Assembly (NCBI GenBank): GCA_021464525.1
Contig: JADRCO010001060.1
Coordinates: 1-23,000, forward strand
Direction of reading: 5' to 3'
From: Rhizophagus sp. LPA8_4_AMF
Taxonomy: Eukaryota > Glomeromycota > Glomeromycetes > Glomerales > Glomeraceae
DNA: 23,000 nucleotides
Shown here: positions 1 to 10,801 of the stretch, piece after piece
How positions within the stretch are numbered: the stretch's first letter is position 1
Layout: every line of letters begins with the position of its first letter
Translations under genes and position numbers: made by a program
The notes under the pieces: model-generated
Database searches by the model: none
Seen by the model: the letters and a program-made list of their open reading frames with translations, nothing else
Told to the model about the DNA's origin: nothing

Positions 1-396
1 TGTAAAAGAATAAGTGTTTCTCTATTCCCAATAGGATTTTTGGCTCATATAAGTTCGAAATCCACGAGATTTGGATCAGTTTCAAAAACTGCTCAAAATT
101 ACGTAATCAAACCGACCTCATCCCTAATAAAGGGGGTCAACTGTACTTTTCCTAAATGCACCCTTTGGTTTAAACTTATATGATCTCTATTCTCTAATTA
201 TTTACTCTCTATAAATATACATTCTTTCTAAATATATTATTACAAAAATTATATATAGTTTCAAGAGGAGTGCATTTATAAAGAATTGACTATATATAGA
301 CTTTTTTTTTTGAATTTAATTATATTAATTTGAAACTGGCATTTAAAAAAATTTGACAATAAATTATATTTGATAAATTATTTTTTCAAAAGGATA

Positions 397-545
397 TTGC
401 TAAATATCACCAGTAATAATGTCACTGGTGGTGAAATTATGGTATAATGCCGCCCAGTATTTTATTAGATTTTTAATTCTAGCCAAAAATACATCAAATG
501 CTAGTACTATGGTGACCATTCACCATTAATAGTGACCTTTAACAA
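397..545. mobile_element. Possible small inverted-repeat element (MITE-like)
   Basis: Bases 397-417 and the reverse complement of 525-545 match at 16 of 21 positions (TTGCTAAATATCACC versus TTGTTAAAGGTCACT). The 149-bp interval holds further partial palindromes, such as the CACCAGT/ACTGGTG pair at 410-428 and ATGGTGACCATTCACCAT near 509-526. I found no convincing target-site duplication, so element boundaries and class are uncertain. A non-autonomous DNA transposon remnant is the simplest reading; a chance hairpin in AT-rich DNA is the alternative. Confidence 0.35.
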
Positions 546-1332
546 GGTTCTTATTAAAAATTTAAATTTTATGATTTAATTGTGTTCATCTTAAAAAATA
601 AAATTACCAGTTTTATTTTTAAAATTTTTTTTTTAAATATTGATTTAAGTACTATAATTTTATTTTAAGCATAGACGCACTATACCTATTTTAGCTAATT
701 ATAATAATTAATTTATTATATTATTATAATCTAATAATTATAATCTAATAATAATAAAGCAATTTAAAATATAGGTTATGGTTAATCTTTGTAAATTTCA
801 TCTACTTTATCAGGGTTTAATTTGGGAGGTTTACATGTTTTTGACTAATACCGCAAATTTGCAGTTTTTGGGTAAGATTCTATTCGGAAATAAAAAAATC
901 AACTGATAATCGTTAATTATTAATTTATTAGCAGAAATGGCAGACTAACCATTGGAAAGATCGATTGAAAATCCATGTAAAAGATACGAGCCATTATTAA
1001 ATGCGATTTTACTTCCGAAATTCGGAATTTCCAATACTAGTCACTAAAGAAAGAAATTAAAGTTTTAAAACTGATAAGGCTTAATTTTTTGTGCGTACTA
1101 AAATCGAATATTTAATTCATCACGGTTTCTTTGTCACCTAAGCTAATCGAGGATTACACAACCTCCCCTGCAGAAATTTATTATTTACTAGATACAAATA
1201 CAATTAAAAGAAAATGCAACTAATATGACGAAAGAGTAAATAGTAAATAGGCATAGAACACGATCGGGAACACAAGGATGTGTTGCGAAAAAAGATTTTT
1301 TCGTCACAAAATGTGAATTGAAAATTTAACAT

Positions 1333-1342
1333 TATATAAATA
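1333..1342 (+). promoter_or_regulatory. Probable TATA box of the zinc-knuckle gene
   Basis: TATATAAATA sits about 255 bases before the start codon of the CNBP/Gis2-like gene. A C/T-rich, less AT-rich stretch that would suit a 5' UTR follows from about 1375. The position is inferred from sequence only. TATA-like strings are common in such AT-rich DNA, so support is moderate. Confidence 0.4.
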
Positions 1343-1598
1343 AAAGGGATGTTTTTAAATACTTTTATTAACTTGTGCTTCGTTCTTCTTCATAATCAAG
1401 AAGAACATTTCTCCCACCATTACCTTTCTCTTATAAGGCGGAAGCAGTAGTTGTTGATTAGTGTAGATCTTCTAAGTTGTTGACGAAGGGGTAGCAGTTT
1501 AAGGAAGAAGTCCCATCCCTTTTTATTTCATAATTCCTAATTTCATATTTTGTTTTTCTTCTACCCGTTATTTTTTATTTATTTGGTTGAATTAAAAA

Positions 1599-2661
1599 AT
1601 GGTTTTTCCTCGTAGAGGTTGCTTTAAATGTGGCAACGGTTAGTATTCTGATCTTAAATAAAGGCAGATGATCGAGATCTAACTTCTCCAATTATATCTT
1701 ATGCGTTTACCGAATCATTGATTTATTTTATAAAATTATACTTTTTAGTTGGTCATTTTGCCGATTCTTGTCCAGAACCCGAAAGATTATGCTACAACTG
1801 TAAGCAACCTGGACATGAGGCTAATCAATGTCCTCAACCCAGGACTGCTGATTCCAAACAATGTTATTCTTGCGGTGGCGGTAAGAATTTAATAATTTAA
1901 ATATTCTTTTTTCTATTTACTTTTATTTAGATCATATTTATAAGGAATTAAATTTTTAGAATTTAATACTTTATATAAATTAATTCAATCTAGAATAACT
2001 ATTCATGTTTAACATACCGGACTATCATAGTAAAATTATTGGTTTTACAATATATTAAATCAATTCTTATTTATAGTTGGACACCTTCAAGCTGACTGCC
2101 CTACCAGCGTTCGTGTTAACGGTGGGTCGAATGGCCGCTGCTACAATTGTGGTCGATTCGTAAGTCCTTTTTTTCTCTCTTTTGTTATTGAGAAGTATAT
2201 ACTAATTAAATATTTTTTTCTTTAGGGTCACTTGGCTCGTCATTGTAGAAACACTGGTGGTGGTTATGGAAATCGTGGTTATAATCGACGCGGTGGTGGT
2301 GGTTACAAGGTTATTTGTTACAATTGTGGCGGGTTTAATCACTTTGCTAAAGATTGTAAAGCTTCCGGAGTAAAATGTTATAATTGTGGACGGTTTGGAC
2401 ATATTGTAAGTTTAAGTTTATTTTATACAATATATTTAAGAAGGATAACTTATTTCTTTTAAAAAAAATTAGTCTCGTGATTGTCCTAACTCTCAAGGGC
2501 CCACCGATAAACACGTAAAAACATGTTACTCTTGTGGAGAACGAGGCCACATTGTAAGTTTTCTTATTTCTATAATTGTAGTGAAAGCCGATATATATAA
2601 TTAACTAATATGTCTATAATAAATGATATAGGCTAAGGACTGCCCCAGCCAAACCAATTAA
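1599..2661 (+). CDS. GIS2: CNBP/Gis2-family protein with seven CCHC zinc knuckles
   Basis: Six exons join in frame: 1599-1638, 1749-1880, 2077-2159, 2226-2405, 2473-2553 and 2632-2661, giving 181 residues. Every intron is GT-AG. The product has seven CX2CX4HX4C knuckles, with first cysteines at residues 8, 28, 52, 79, 116, 136 and 163; each is complete. A Gly/Arg-rich linker (about 93-113, with RGG-like text) separates knuckles 4 and 5, as in animal CNBP, although there the RGG box lies after the first knuckle. Seven knuckles and this length match yeast Gis2, fission yeast Byr3 and CNBP, which bind single-stranded nucleic acid and mRNA and act in translation and stress granules. I chose the first ATG before the first knuckle. 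Some yeast relatives work downstream of Ras signalling. The family call is firm; the exact biological role here is inferred. Confidence 0.93.
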
Positions 2662-3149
2662 TTTTTTTACGACAAATACGACAAATATATAATAAAATTT
2701 AATTAATGTTCTGAAAAAAATTGTTTTAATTCATCCAACATCTTTTTTTATTTAAGATTCATCCGAACATTTACTTACATTAATAACATAATGAATATAG
2801 TCTTATACTAATACTATATATAACCAAATCCCATCATCACCTTATTTTTATCTTCTCTTTCATTTAATATATGTGATATTTTTTTTATTATTTCAAATCA
2901 AATTTGATTTGAAAAGTAGGAAAAATTAACTTATATTTTGAAACATTTTATTTAATTATTAAATAAAATATTTATATGAAAATATTTATAAAAAAAAAGG
3001 AAAACAAAAAAATTGATAAATATAATATTTAATAATACAAATAATACAGATTTAATAATAATATAAAAAATTCATTAATAGTTTACATCATCTACAATCA
3101 TACTAATTGAACTATTGAACTAATTGAATAATGTCCAATATATAAAAAA
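2662..3149. other. Spacer between convergent genes
   Basis: This stretch separates the 3' ends of the zinc-knuckle gene (+) and the sorting nexin gene (-). It is extremely AT-rich with long A and T runs and should contain both 3' UTRs and polyadenylation sites. A near-perfect short palindrome (TCAAATCAAATTTGATTTGA) lies at about 2894-2913. I see no coding potential or RNA gene. Confidence 0.5.
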
Positions 3150-5437
3150 TCAGATTTTAATATCTTCTAAAATTGGAATAATTTCTTCCCATAATTGCAA
3201 TCCCTAAAAGAGTCAGATATGTTAATTAAATAAATTAAATAAACATATATAATACATATTTGTATACTAAAATTATTACCTGACGGTAAAATTCCACGTG
3301 TCTGTCGGTATAAGCTAACAAAGAATCTTTCAATTCTACAGTTTTTATATTTTGGAATACGTCAAATTCTTTAACTATTTCCTCGGAAAATTTCTCAGAG
3401 ATGTCATTACTACTCTCGACCTCCCTTTTCAACTAATCAAAATAAGTTAATAGATGATAATTTAAAATACAGCTTATTTTTTAAAAGAAACAAACCTCAG
3501 TAATTTTAGCATCCAGTTTTTGTAATCTTTCTTTTTTAGCTTGTTCTTGATCTACATTCTTAATATAATCAACTAAGAATGAAGAAAGTCCTGTAGAACC
3601 TTTACCGGTACTTATAAGATTCTCTTTTTCAATCAATGCTCCTTGAAGATATTCTGAAAGTTCTTCAAAATCAACTTGTTTTTGATCCCGAAGTTTTAAG
3701 ACATTCTGATGTATAATAAAAACGTGTCAAATAAATTCTAAAGGTATTAAAGACGTAATTCTGAATAACTAACTTTAACGCAGTGACAGTATGAAAGGAA
3801 TTCTCGAATTTGATTTAGATACTCGCTTTCTTCCCTATCCGTCTACAAATAAAATTATCAAATAAGGAGTGTTGTCGACTAATAAATTATGATTTTGGAC
3901 ACGAAAATTACCATTCGCTTCCATGCATCTGCAAATTTTTCAGTTGTTTCCCCAAATTTCTTAAGTTGTGTTTCAATTCCAGTTTCCAATTGTCCCAAAT
4001 TAACAATACTAGTACCAAATTCTCTATAATCGGACTCTAAGTCTGAAATTTTAATATAGGGAAAAAAAATGAGTAAAGCATTAAATTATCGACAGAGACG
4101 TAAATTACAAGATAAAAATACCTGATTGTCGTTTAATGATTTTAAAATATAATCTTTCAATTGTTTGCAAGTTTTCTTCAATTTTATCAATATTTTCTTT
4201 AATTTCAATAAATCTTTCATCAGGCTTTTTAATTTTAGAAAATGCGTTAAGTAGCGCATCACCCAAATTCTCAAAAACTCCATCACCAGATTTCTTTTGC
4301 TTATAAAATGATTCAGCATTCTAAAATAATAATTATATATTACAAATATATGTCTATGTGTCAAAATATTATTAAAAAAGAGGCATATTAAATGTATTTT
4401 TTTAGTTACCCATTCTCTTGATTCTAAAAATATTCTGAAATATTCACTCTTTTGCAAAGTTGGATGTCGAGCTAATCTTTCCAAAAATCTTTGAAGACTA
4501 TCCTGACACGTATTTTTCCAATTAAATAATATAATTATTTATAATTAGTGAATAAAATCATTTAAAAAACGCGATAACTTCAATTACTTTTTTACCTTGC
4601 ACGGCGTTTTTCAACAAACTCTGGTCCAAATCGATCACCGGTTATGTATTCTAAAGAAAAAAAAAATTTTTTTAACAAACTCCCTTTTATAAAGTAAGAT
4701 AGGTATATAAATTTAAAATTCACTCACCTAATCGATGTTTGTCAGGTAATGGTGGTACCACGCACGCGGCAAAATCTCTACTAAGAGAATTATATAGCAA
4801 TACGAAATCTTGAAATCTTCTTCTAACGCTAACTTTTGGTGCAACAAATGTTTCTAAAGTAGTCTAAGAAATAAGCGATCGATGGTAAGTATTATAATAG
4901 TAAGTATCATAATTATTAAAATTACAAAAAATAAGTTCATTAGAGTACCTCTGTGGTGATAAGATAGGAAATGAAAGCTTCCTTAGTACCATCAAGTTCT
5001 TTTACTGGTGAAGTAACAGTGATAGTCATAGGATATGCTGCAGTAACTACAACACTCGGAGCATATGAATCTGTAGCAGATTGTCGATTGTTAGCGATAT
5101 TGTCTGTATGGTTAATCGTTGAAGGTGCCAGTGTCTGATAAAATAAGAAAATTTTCAGTATTGATCATTCATGAATTTGTGGGTAATATGTTTATATCTA
5201 TAACAGATTAAATATAAAATCGCAAATTGTACATGGTAGTTTACTAAATTTATCACAAAGATCATATAAACATACCGAAAACATAGAATCATCAATATTA
5301 CTAATAGTTGACCTAGTAAGATCCTGAGATGGGGGTTCTTCAGCTACTTGGTCTAATAAATCTTCGGGTTTTAAGTAATCGGTAGTACCGGTATCCCAAG
5401 CAACACTACTGTAATCGCCTTCGCTTTCAAAGCTCAT
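3150..5437 (-). CDS. SNX4: Sorting nexin-4 (Snx4/Atg24), PX-BAR protein
   Basis: Eleven exons join in frame on the minus strand: 5437-5276, 5134-4949, 4863-4728, 4650-4596, 4497-4410, 4320-4122, 4042-3912, 3842-3774, 3705-3496, 3432-3280 and 3203-3150, giving 480 residues. After an acidic, disordered N-terminus, residues about 86-206 form a PX domain. It has the RRRFQDF phosphoinositide-binding motif (130-136), the VPPLPDKHRL loop (152-161) and EYITGDRFGPEF, all typical of Snx4. Residues about 210-480 are charged and helical, as in the BAR coiled coil (ERLYFKIIKRQSDLESDY, WKRMTDREESEYL). Snx4 binds PI3P on endosomes, forms dimers with other PX-BAR nexins, recycles SNAREs and supports selective autophagy. 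Length fits the family (about 420-480). The acceptor of exon 5 was chosen for frame (ATAG at 4498) over a nearby CAG that shifts frame. Confidence 0.92.
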
Positions 5438-6212
5438 TATTATAAGTATAAAAAATTCAAGAAGGTAGTATCACACGATAAAAAAATATGAATAAAATAT
5501 TTCTGTCTTCAAATTTTTTATTTTTTTTAGAACATAAAAAGCACTTTATGTACAACTAAATATACAAAATTTAATATTGTAACGTCGTTTAAAATAAATT
5601 ACGCACACAAAACTCGCGAATTCGCGAGTAGCCAAAACTATTAGTAATATGAGATGTAGAACCAGTTAATCGATTAACAGCTGCGAATGTAATGGTTTCA
5701 CAAACTCGACCAAAAATTTATATAAATACACGCCGGAGTAATTCTTAGTAATTTTTTTTTTTTCATAATTACTAAACAAACTCACCCCAATTTTTTTATA
5801 TAGACGTTTAAAATATAATATAATTAACTTTTTTTAAAAAATGAATAATAATATTTATTTTTTTTTCATATATGTATCAAATATAACCATCTTTTTTTAA
5901 TCATCTTTTAAAATAATAAATATTTTTTGATAATTTTTTTTTGATAATAATAATAATTTTGATAATATATGTTATCTTGGATATTTTATATAACCAATTG
6001 ATTGTTCACAATTTTTTTTTTTTTTAAAAAAAATTCTCTCGTAAAACTAAGTTTTTCATTTTATGATAAAACTATTTTACAGAATTATGATACTCCAGAA
6101 ATAATAAATCTTCAACAGCTATCCCTAACCACCACACAACGCGGAGAAAAGATTTGATCCAAGACAAATTTGCTTGGTTTTATTTCGACAGAAATTCCAG
6201 AAGAGTAGCACT

Positions 6213-6265
<53 letters not shown>

Positions 6266-6655
6266 AAAAAAAAAAAAAAAAAAAAAAAAGGAAATAGAAG
6301 GAAAAAAGAAAAGGCTTGCTTTTCCTCCTCTGTATTTTATCTTGTAGATAATATATATAATATATGCTATTTTGAAATATTTTTTTTTTGTGGTAATTTT
6401 TTTTTTTTTTGTTATGTACAACTGTTAAGATATACTTTTAAATCGTCCTTTTTTTTTATAAAAAAAAAAGCAAAAAAATTTCTACGTAAAGGAAAAAAAA
6501 AAATAATAAAATAATAGTAATAAAATAACAATATTTGTTTGATTGACTTTCATATTTAAATATAATATAAAAGTCAATTCCTAGATATAATATTTCATTG
6601 CGATTTTTTTTTTTTTTTGTTGAATGACAAAATGAAAACAGAGCAAACAAATATT
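5438..6655. other. AT-rich spacer upstream of SNX4, downstream of the 6656-8277 gene
   Basis: No gene is visible. The part from 5438 to about 5750 should carry the SNX4 promoter: a TTTATATAAATA string at 5718-5729 reads as TATA on either strand, about 280 bases before the SNX4 ATG. The rest is dominated by T and A homopolymers. It includes a 72-bp poly(A) tract and a short less AT-rich segment (about 6110-6215) just before it. Long Phe- or Lys-rich reading frames here come only from those homopolymers. Confidence 0.5.
6218..6289 (+). repeat. 72-bp poly(A) tract
   Basis: There are 46 consecutive A residues, a single T at 6264, then 25 more A residues. The 105 bases to its left (about 6110-6215) are distinctly less AT-rich than the surroundings. 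That pattern fits either a homopolymer microsatellite or the tail of a retroposed RNA (SINE-like or cDNA insertion). I could not identify a parent RNA. Such runs are also error-prone in sequencing, so the exact length is uncertain. Confidence 0.85.
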
Positions 6656-8277
6656 TTACTTATAATACATTTTTGCTTTGAGCTCCAACCAAGGTAAAGC
6701 TGCTTCTAGCAAATCATCTTTAAAATTCTCCTCGCAAACTTCTTGACAACTTCTATAGAATTCCGTGACATTGCTTCTATTTGTGGCAAGTGTTTCAGCA
6801 TAACGTTGCTTATCCAATTTTTTAAGAATGTAGGCAAACCGCATATCTCGTAAAGTACCAAAAGCCACTGGGATTTTATGTGCTGCTTTAAGTTCGGATA
6901 CGAAATCCTCAAATCTGAGTGTAGGGCGAGCATTAGGGTTACGAGCAAGGGCAGCTTGTTTTCGACGTTCATTTTCAGCTGTTACAACGGTTAGAACACA
7001 ATCCACTCGGCTATGAACTTCTTCTATAGTAGACATACTTAATTTAGGCGCTTTTAACCTTTGTTTAACGCTACTGTTATTAACATCATTGTGATGATGA
7101 TTATGATGATGGTGAGAACGAGAATCATGTCCAGAAGAAATATTTCTGTGGTCTTCTCTTTCTAAGGGATCTAGTCTTGGTCTTTTTGCTTTTGGTGTAT
7201 TTAATTGAGAAGAAATGAGGTCAATGTTAGCTCTTGAGGAAGGGGGAGGTGGAGAATAAGAAGAAATTGAAGAGGAACAAGAAAAAGATTTTGGTGTATT
7301 AGCAATCGACCCATTCCGATGTTCTTGAATTCCACGCCAAAGTGTCAAGATATTGCCAATACTAAGTGATGAACCATTTTTACCGCGTAAATCGCGGAGG
7401 AATTGTTCGTTTTCAATTAACAAAAGAATTTCTGGGTCGTCTATGTCATTATCTAAGAGTACTGGCAAGATCAATTCAAGTCGACGATGAGACATGGCTG
7501 TAAATTGCATTAAAAGTCTCTTTAATGCCTCTACTGGTGTCATCGCATCTTCCATATCGTAATCCTATTAATAATAATTTAAATAAATTGTAAAAATTTA
7601 TAAATAAAAATAATGCAATTTACATCTAAAAACTTTGTGTTTTATAGAATTATTATCATTTGTTTTATTTTTTTTTTTTATTTTTTTTTTTTTTAATTAA
7701 AAGAACAACACACCGAACATGCCTCACTTCTTGGAGTATAATCGGTTATCATAGGGTCACCATAATCTGAGTCAGACTTTGAATCTTCGTCCCTGTTAGT
7801 TGAGTTAATTGAAATTGGAGAATCTAAAGAAGTTCTATATGTGCGGTCTTTTCGCTTATTACGATTTTTTTTAGTAAAATCACTACTCTGAGTTGTATTG
7901 ATGGTTAATGGAGTTCTTTGTGTTCTGCGGACGTCCATTACATCAGGAGTCGCGTCTTCGTCTAACCTAATTACCGGTCTTGGCGAAGGTATGGGAGTGT
8001 TCATAGAAAGAGGTGTATTAACACCAGAAGAAAATCTTTCAAATACAAACGTTAATGGTTGGTGGACTTGTGATTGTTGTAAAGAAGATAATGGGGGCGG
8101 TGAAGGAGTAGGGGTTGGGTGAATAAGAGAACCAAAAGGATGAGTAGTCCCGCCGGGCTGCATTGAAAGGTTCACTGTATGAGAGTGAACAAGTTCTGAA
8201 GTTGTGTGAGACGTTCTGGCCGTCTGTTGAATTGACGGTGACTTGTGATGAGTATCTAAAGACACATTGTTCTCCAT
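6656..8277 (-). CDS. Unrecognised nuclear-type protein, low-complexity N-terminus and helical C-terminus
   Basis: Two exons, 8277-7714 and 7564-6656, give about 490 residues. The donor is GTGTGT at 7713; a GC donor nine bases earlier (GCATGT at 7722) would also keep frame and drop three residues. The first exon encodes a Ser/Thr/Pro-rich, disordered region with a PTPTPSPPP stretch and a basic KKNRNKRKDR cluster that could be a nuclear localisation signal. Residues about 192-273 look folded and helical (ALKRLLMQFTAMSHRRLELI, then LIENEQFLRDLRGK). A His-rich linker (HHHHNHHHND) follows. Residues about 366-490 are another compact, mostly helical domain (RPTLRFEDFVSELKAAHKIP, ending ALPWLELKAKMYYK). 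I do not recognise the family. The composition suggests a regulatory or chromatin-related nuclear protein, but that is a guess. The uninterrupted 909-base second exon makes it a real gene. Confidence 0.75.
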
Positions 8278-9615
8278 TTGGAATTATAGGAAGTTTTTTT
8301 TTCTTTTTTGAAAAAAAAAACCTCAAATTTTTACTAAGGCAAAAAAAAATCAGCCCTTTATTTTTTTTAACCTATTATAATTTGACAGTGATTTTTTTTA
8401 ATTTTTTTTTTATTTTGTCATCCTTTTCTTAATAACTTTTCCTCTGGGGTTTTAGGTATGGTCTGGGAACTTAATTCAAATATCGATCCACAGAATTCAC
8501 ACGGAAACGCAAAAAGAAACTTGTACGAACGAACAAACAATGAGTACGCCATAAGCAAGTCATAAGCATGACAACCTAGTGATGAAAAAAGAAGCCTCCG
8601 GAATTTGATATCTTTAGATGATGATGTGTGACATGTACGTTAAGAAACTTTTAACAGCTATAATCACATGATATAATAATTTAAACCTATCAAAAACATT
8701 ATAAGGATCATAAGGTGTATTGAATGAGCTTAAAATGCATACCATCTAACTTTCTAACACTTATCTAGCCATTCGAAGTAATTGCCAATGAATTTTGAGT
8801 TTCTAATCTTTTACAATAACAGTAATGATCAGATGATTTTACAAAGTAAGGGGAGACACGACTATGATTTATTGATAATAATTATTATAATTATGAAAAT
8901 GAAAACTTGAAACTGACCAACAATTATTTCTCAATAGAGCTCAAAATGAAATTATCAAAAGATATAAATCACTTGATTTCTGAATTTTTTATGTTGTACA
9001 TCCGCCTAATTACAAAATTGTTTATATTACTGTAATAGGATTCAAATAAACATCTTTCTATTATTGTACTAAAAAGGTGAAGCATTTACAAAAATTAAAT
9101 TATTTTTTTTTCTGCAATTATATAATCAATATGATTTAATCCCTTATCATATACAAAAAATGAGTTTATCTTTAGAGACTAGTTCAAAAAAGTTAAATTT
9201 AAAATTTTGCGTGCTGATGATCTTCACTTTATTTAGATTTTTGATGATTCTGACTATTCTTTACTGCGTTGCTGCGGAACATCGCACAATAAATTTCCCG
9301 CTAATTTCATCATCTAATTCGTGTTCATTAAGTAAACTGGCAAAATAAGAAGGATATTGTGATACTATTCTTGGCACTGTTATCGTTATCCAATGGATCT
9401 ATTCTCTCAAGACCTTCTGAAATTCTGTCAAGTGTCACTTTTGTCACTTTAGATTAAAGGATTGTTGACCCCTGTTTAAACTTTTATTATTCAGTTATTA
9501 AATGTTAGTAATGTTTCACAATTATAAACATCATCATGTGACTTAATTTTAAATTACAATATAAATAGTTATGCATTATTACCCTTAGAAATTTCTTTCT
9601 TTCATTCATTCAACA
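8278..9615. other. Divergent spacer, no convincing gene
   Basis: It separates the start of the unknown minus-strand gene from SDHAF4. The first 300 bases hold its likely 5' UTR and promoter, with many T runs. Between about 9170 and 9350 the minus strand can be read as a short peptide-like stretch (FASLLNEHELDDEISGKF, then RCSAATQ and a stop). Its composition looks more like protein than the plus-strand frame over the same bases, and it may be a decayed exon fragment. Nothing else stands out. Confidence 0.45.
9560..9567 (+). promoter_or_regulatory. Probable TATA box of SDHAF4
   Basis: TATAAATA lies 49 bases upstream of the SDHAF4 start codon. Transcription starting about 30 bases downstream would give a leader of roughly 20 bases, passing through the C/T-rich stretch TTTCTTTCTTTCATTCATTC. 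Spacing and sequence fit a core promoter; no experimental support. Confidence 0.5.
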
Positions 9616-9978
9616 ATGACTATTATTCGATTTTTTCGTCCCACTCCTCGTACTTTTTATCACTTGCAACATCACTTGATTCTTCCATTATTATTCATTC
9701 GCTCTTATTCTACTGAATCACCATATAAGTCAAGACCATCCCCAGTTCCGTTAGCGGATCCACAAGAACAAAAAGAATTTGAAGAATTAGTTCGTAAAAA
9801 TCAGGGTTTTTTTAGCGCACAGACGGAAGAAGAATTAATTCACCCTGACCTACGAAAAAAACCTCCTCCTAAATTTGAGGGAGATAAAAATCCAGAAACT
9901 GGTGAAATTGGCGGCCCTAAAGAAGAACCTTTAACACATGGTGATTGGAGTTTCGGTTCAAGGGTTACAGATTTCTAA
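9616..9978 (+). CDS. SDHAF4: Succinate dehydrogenase assembly factor 4 (Sdh8/SDHAF4), mitochondrial
   Basis: A single exon encodes 120 residues. The first 35 or so (Arg-, Phe- and Ser-rich, no acidic residues before residue 34) look like a mitochondrial presequence. The C-terminus carries the family hallmark (formerly DUF1674): FEGDKNPETGEIGGPKEEP (88-106) followed by THGDWSFGSRVTDF at the very end. Known members bind the flavinylated catalytic subunit of complex II in the matrix, keep it from reacting with oxygen and help it join the iron-sulfur subunit. The length is normal for the family. The ATG is preceded by a TATA box and is the first in frame. It lies 159 bases upstream of TRAPPC4 in the same direction; no functional link is implied. 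Confidence 0.95.
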   Translation: MTIIRFFRPTPRTFYHLQHHLILPLLFIRSYSTESPYKSRPSPVPLADPQEQKEFEELVRKNQGFFSAQTEEELIHPDLRKKPPPKFEGDKNPETGEIGGPKEEPLTHGDWSFGSRVTDF

Positions 9979-10137
9979 ATAATTTATTTGCACGATTCAC
10001 ATGGCTGTTTTTAAATAAGGTCATCATTTGTTGTGTAACCATATAATAAAAAATTCTTGCTTACGTAACACGAATGAAATTTTTTCGTTTTTTCTGTTAT
10101 AATTTTTACTTTCATATCTTTTATTATAATTAAAAAT

Positions 10138-10696
10138 ATGATCTATTCACTTTACATAATTAATAAGGCTGGTGGTTTAATTTATCAAAGAGATTTTGCT
10201 GATAGTTTAAATAAACTTACTTCTAACGAATATTTGGTATTAGCGGGGACATTTCATGGGTAATTTTTTTATTTTCTTTTTTAACTCTGGATTGAAATTA
10301 ATTGATTTTTTTTTTTAAAAAAAATAGAGTACACGCTATAACTTCAAAAATATCACCAGTTCGTAACGCAACTTCTTCGGGTTTAGAAGTACTTGAAGCG
10401 GACACTTTTAAATTACATTGTTTTCAAACATTAACAGGTTATTATTCCTTTTAAAATGTAATTTTCGATTCTCCTAATTATCCTAATATAAATATATTTT
10501 AATAAAAATTTTAGGTACGAAATTTTTAATCATTGCTGAACCAACCCACGGAAACATTGATTTATTACTTCGTCGTACTTATGATATTTATAGTGATTAT
10601 GTTATGAAAAACCCTTTTTATACTCCTGAAATGCCAATTAAATCCGAATTGTTTGATATAAATTTAGCCAAATTAATTAAACAAGTTAGCTCTTAA
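10138..10696 (+). CDS. TRS23: TRAPP complex subunit 4 (Trs23/TRAPPC4)
   Basis: Three exons (10138-10259, 10328-10437, 10515-10696) give 137 residues with a longin-type fold. It starts [20 protein letters not shown], the usual first strand of the synbindin/sedlin-like fold. It has [12 protein letters not shown] in the middle and ends with the strongly conserved [19 protein letters not shown] (ending at residue 110) and MPIKSELFD. Trs23 is part of the core of the TRAPP complexes, which activate the Rab GTPase Ypt1/Rab1 in ER-to-Golgi and related traffic. It is short like fission yeast Trs23, lacking the insert that lengthens the human protein. Introns are phase 2 and phase 1, both GT-AG. It converges on the glucosidase II beta gene, with only 105 bases between stop codons. 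Confidence 0.95.
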
Positions 10697-10801
10697 ATAT
10701 TATAATTATTTTTATTTAAAATAATGCTTTGGAGAACAATTATTATTTTGTTTATTTACAGGACATTATATATTTTAAATTTTAAATAAATTAATAACCT
10801 T

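Larger units (their letters stand above)
1..1598. other. Upstream gene-free region and probable 5' UTR
   Basis: I see no coding gene here: reading frames are short and broken on both strands. It holds a small inverted-repeat element (397-545) and, near the right end, the likely promoter and leader of the zinc-knuckle gene. A near-palindrome (TTCCGAAATTCGGAA) occurs at about 1015-1029. The stretch from about 1370 to 1598 is less AT-rich and pyrimidine-rich, as expected for a 5' UTR. Confidence 0.5.

Noticed and set aside
49..61. AGTTCGAAATCC resembling a tRNA B box
   Set aside because: No A box, acceptor stem or cloverleaf can be drawn around it.
6125..6421. Minus-strand frame with a long Phe run
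   Set aside because: It is produced by the 72-bp poly(A) tract and nearby homopolymers, not by a gene.
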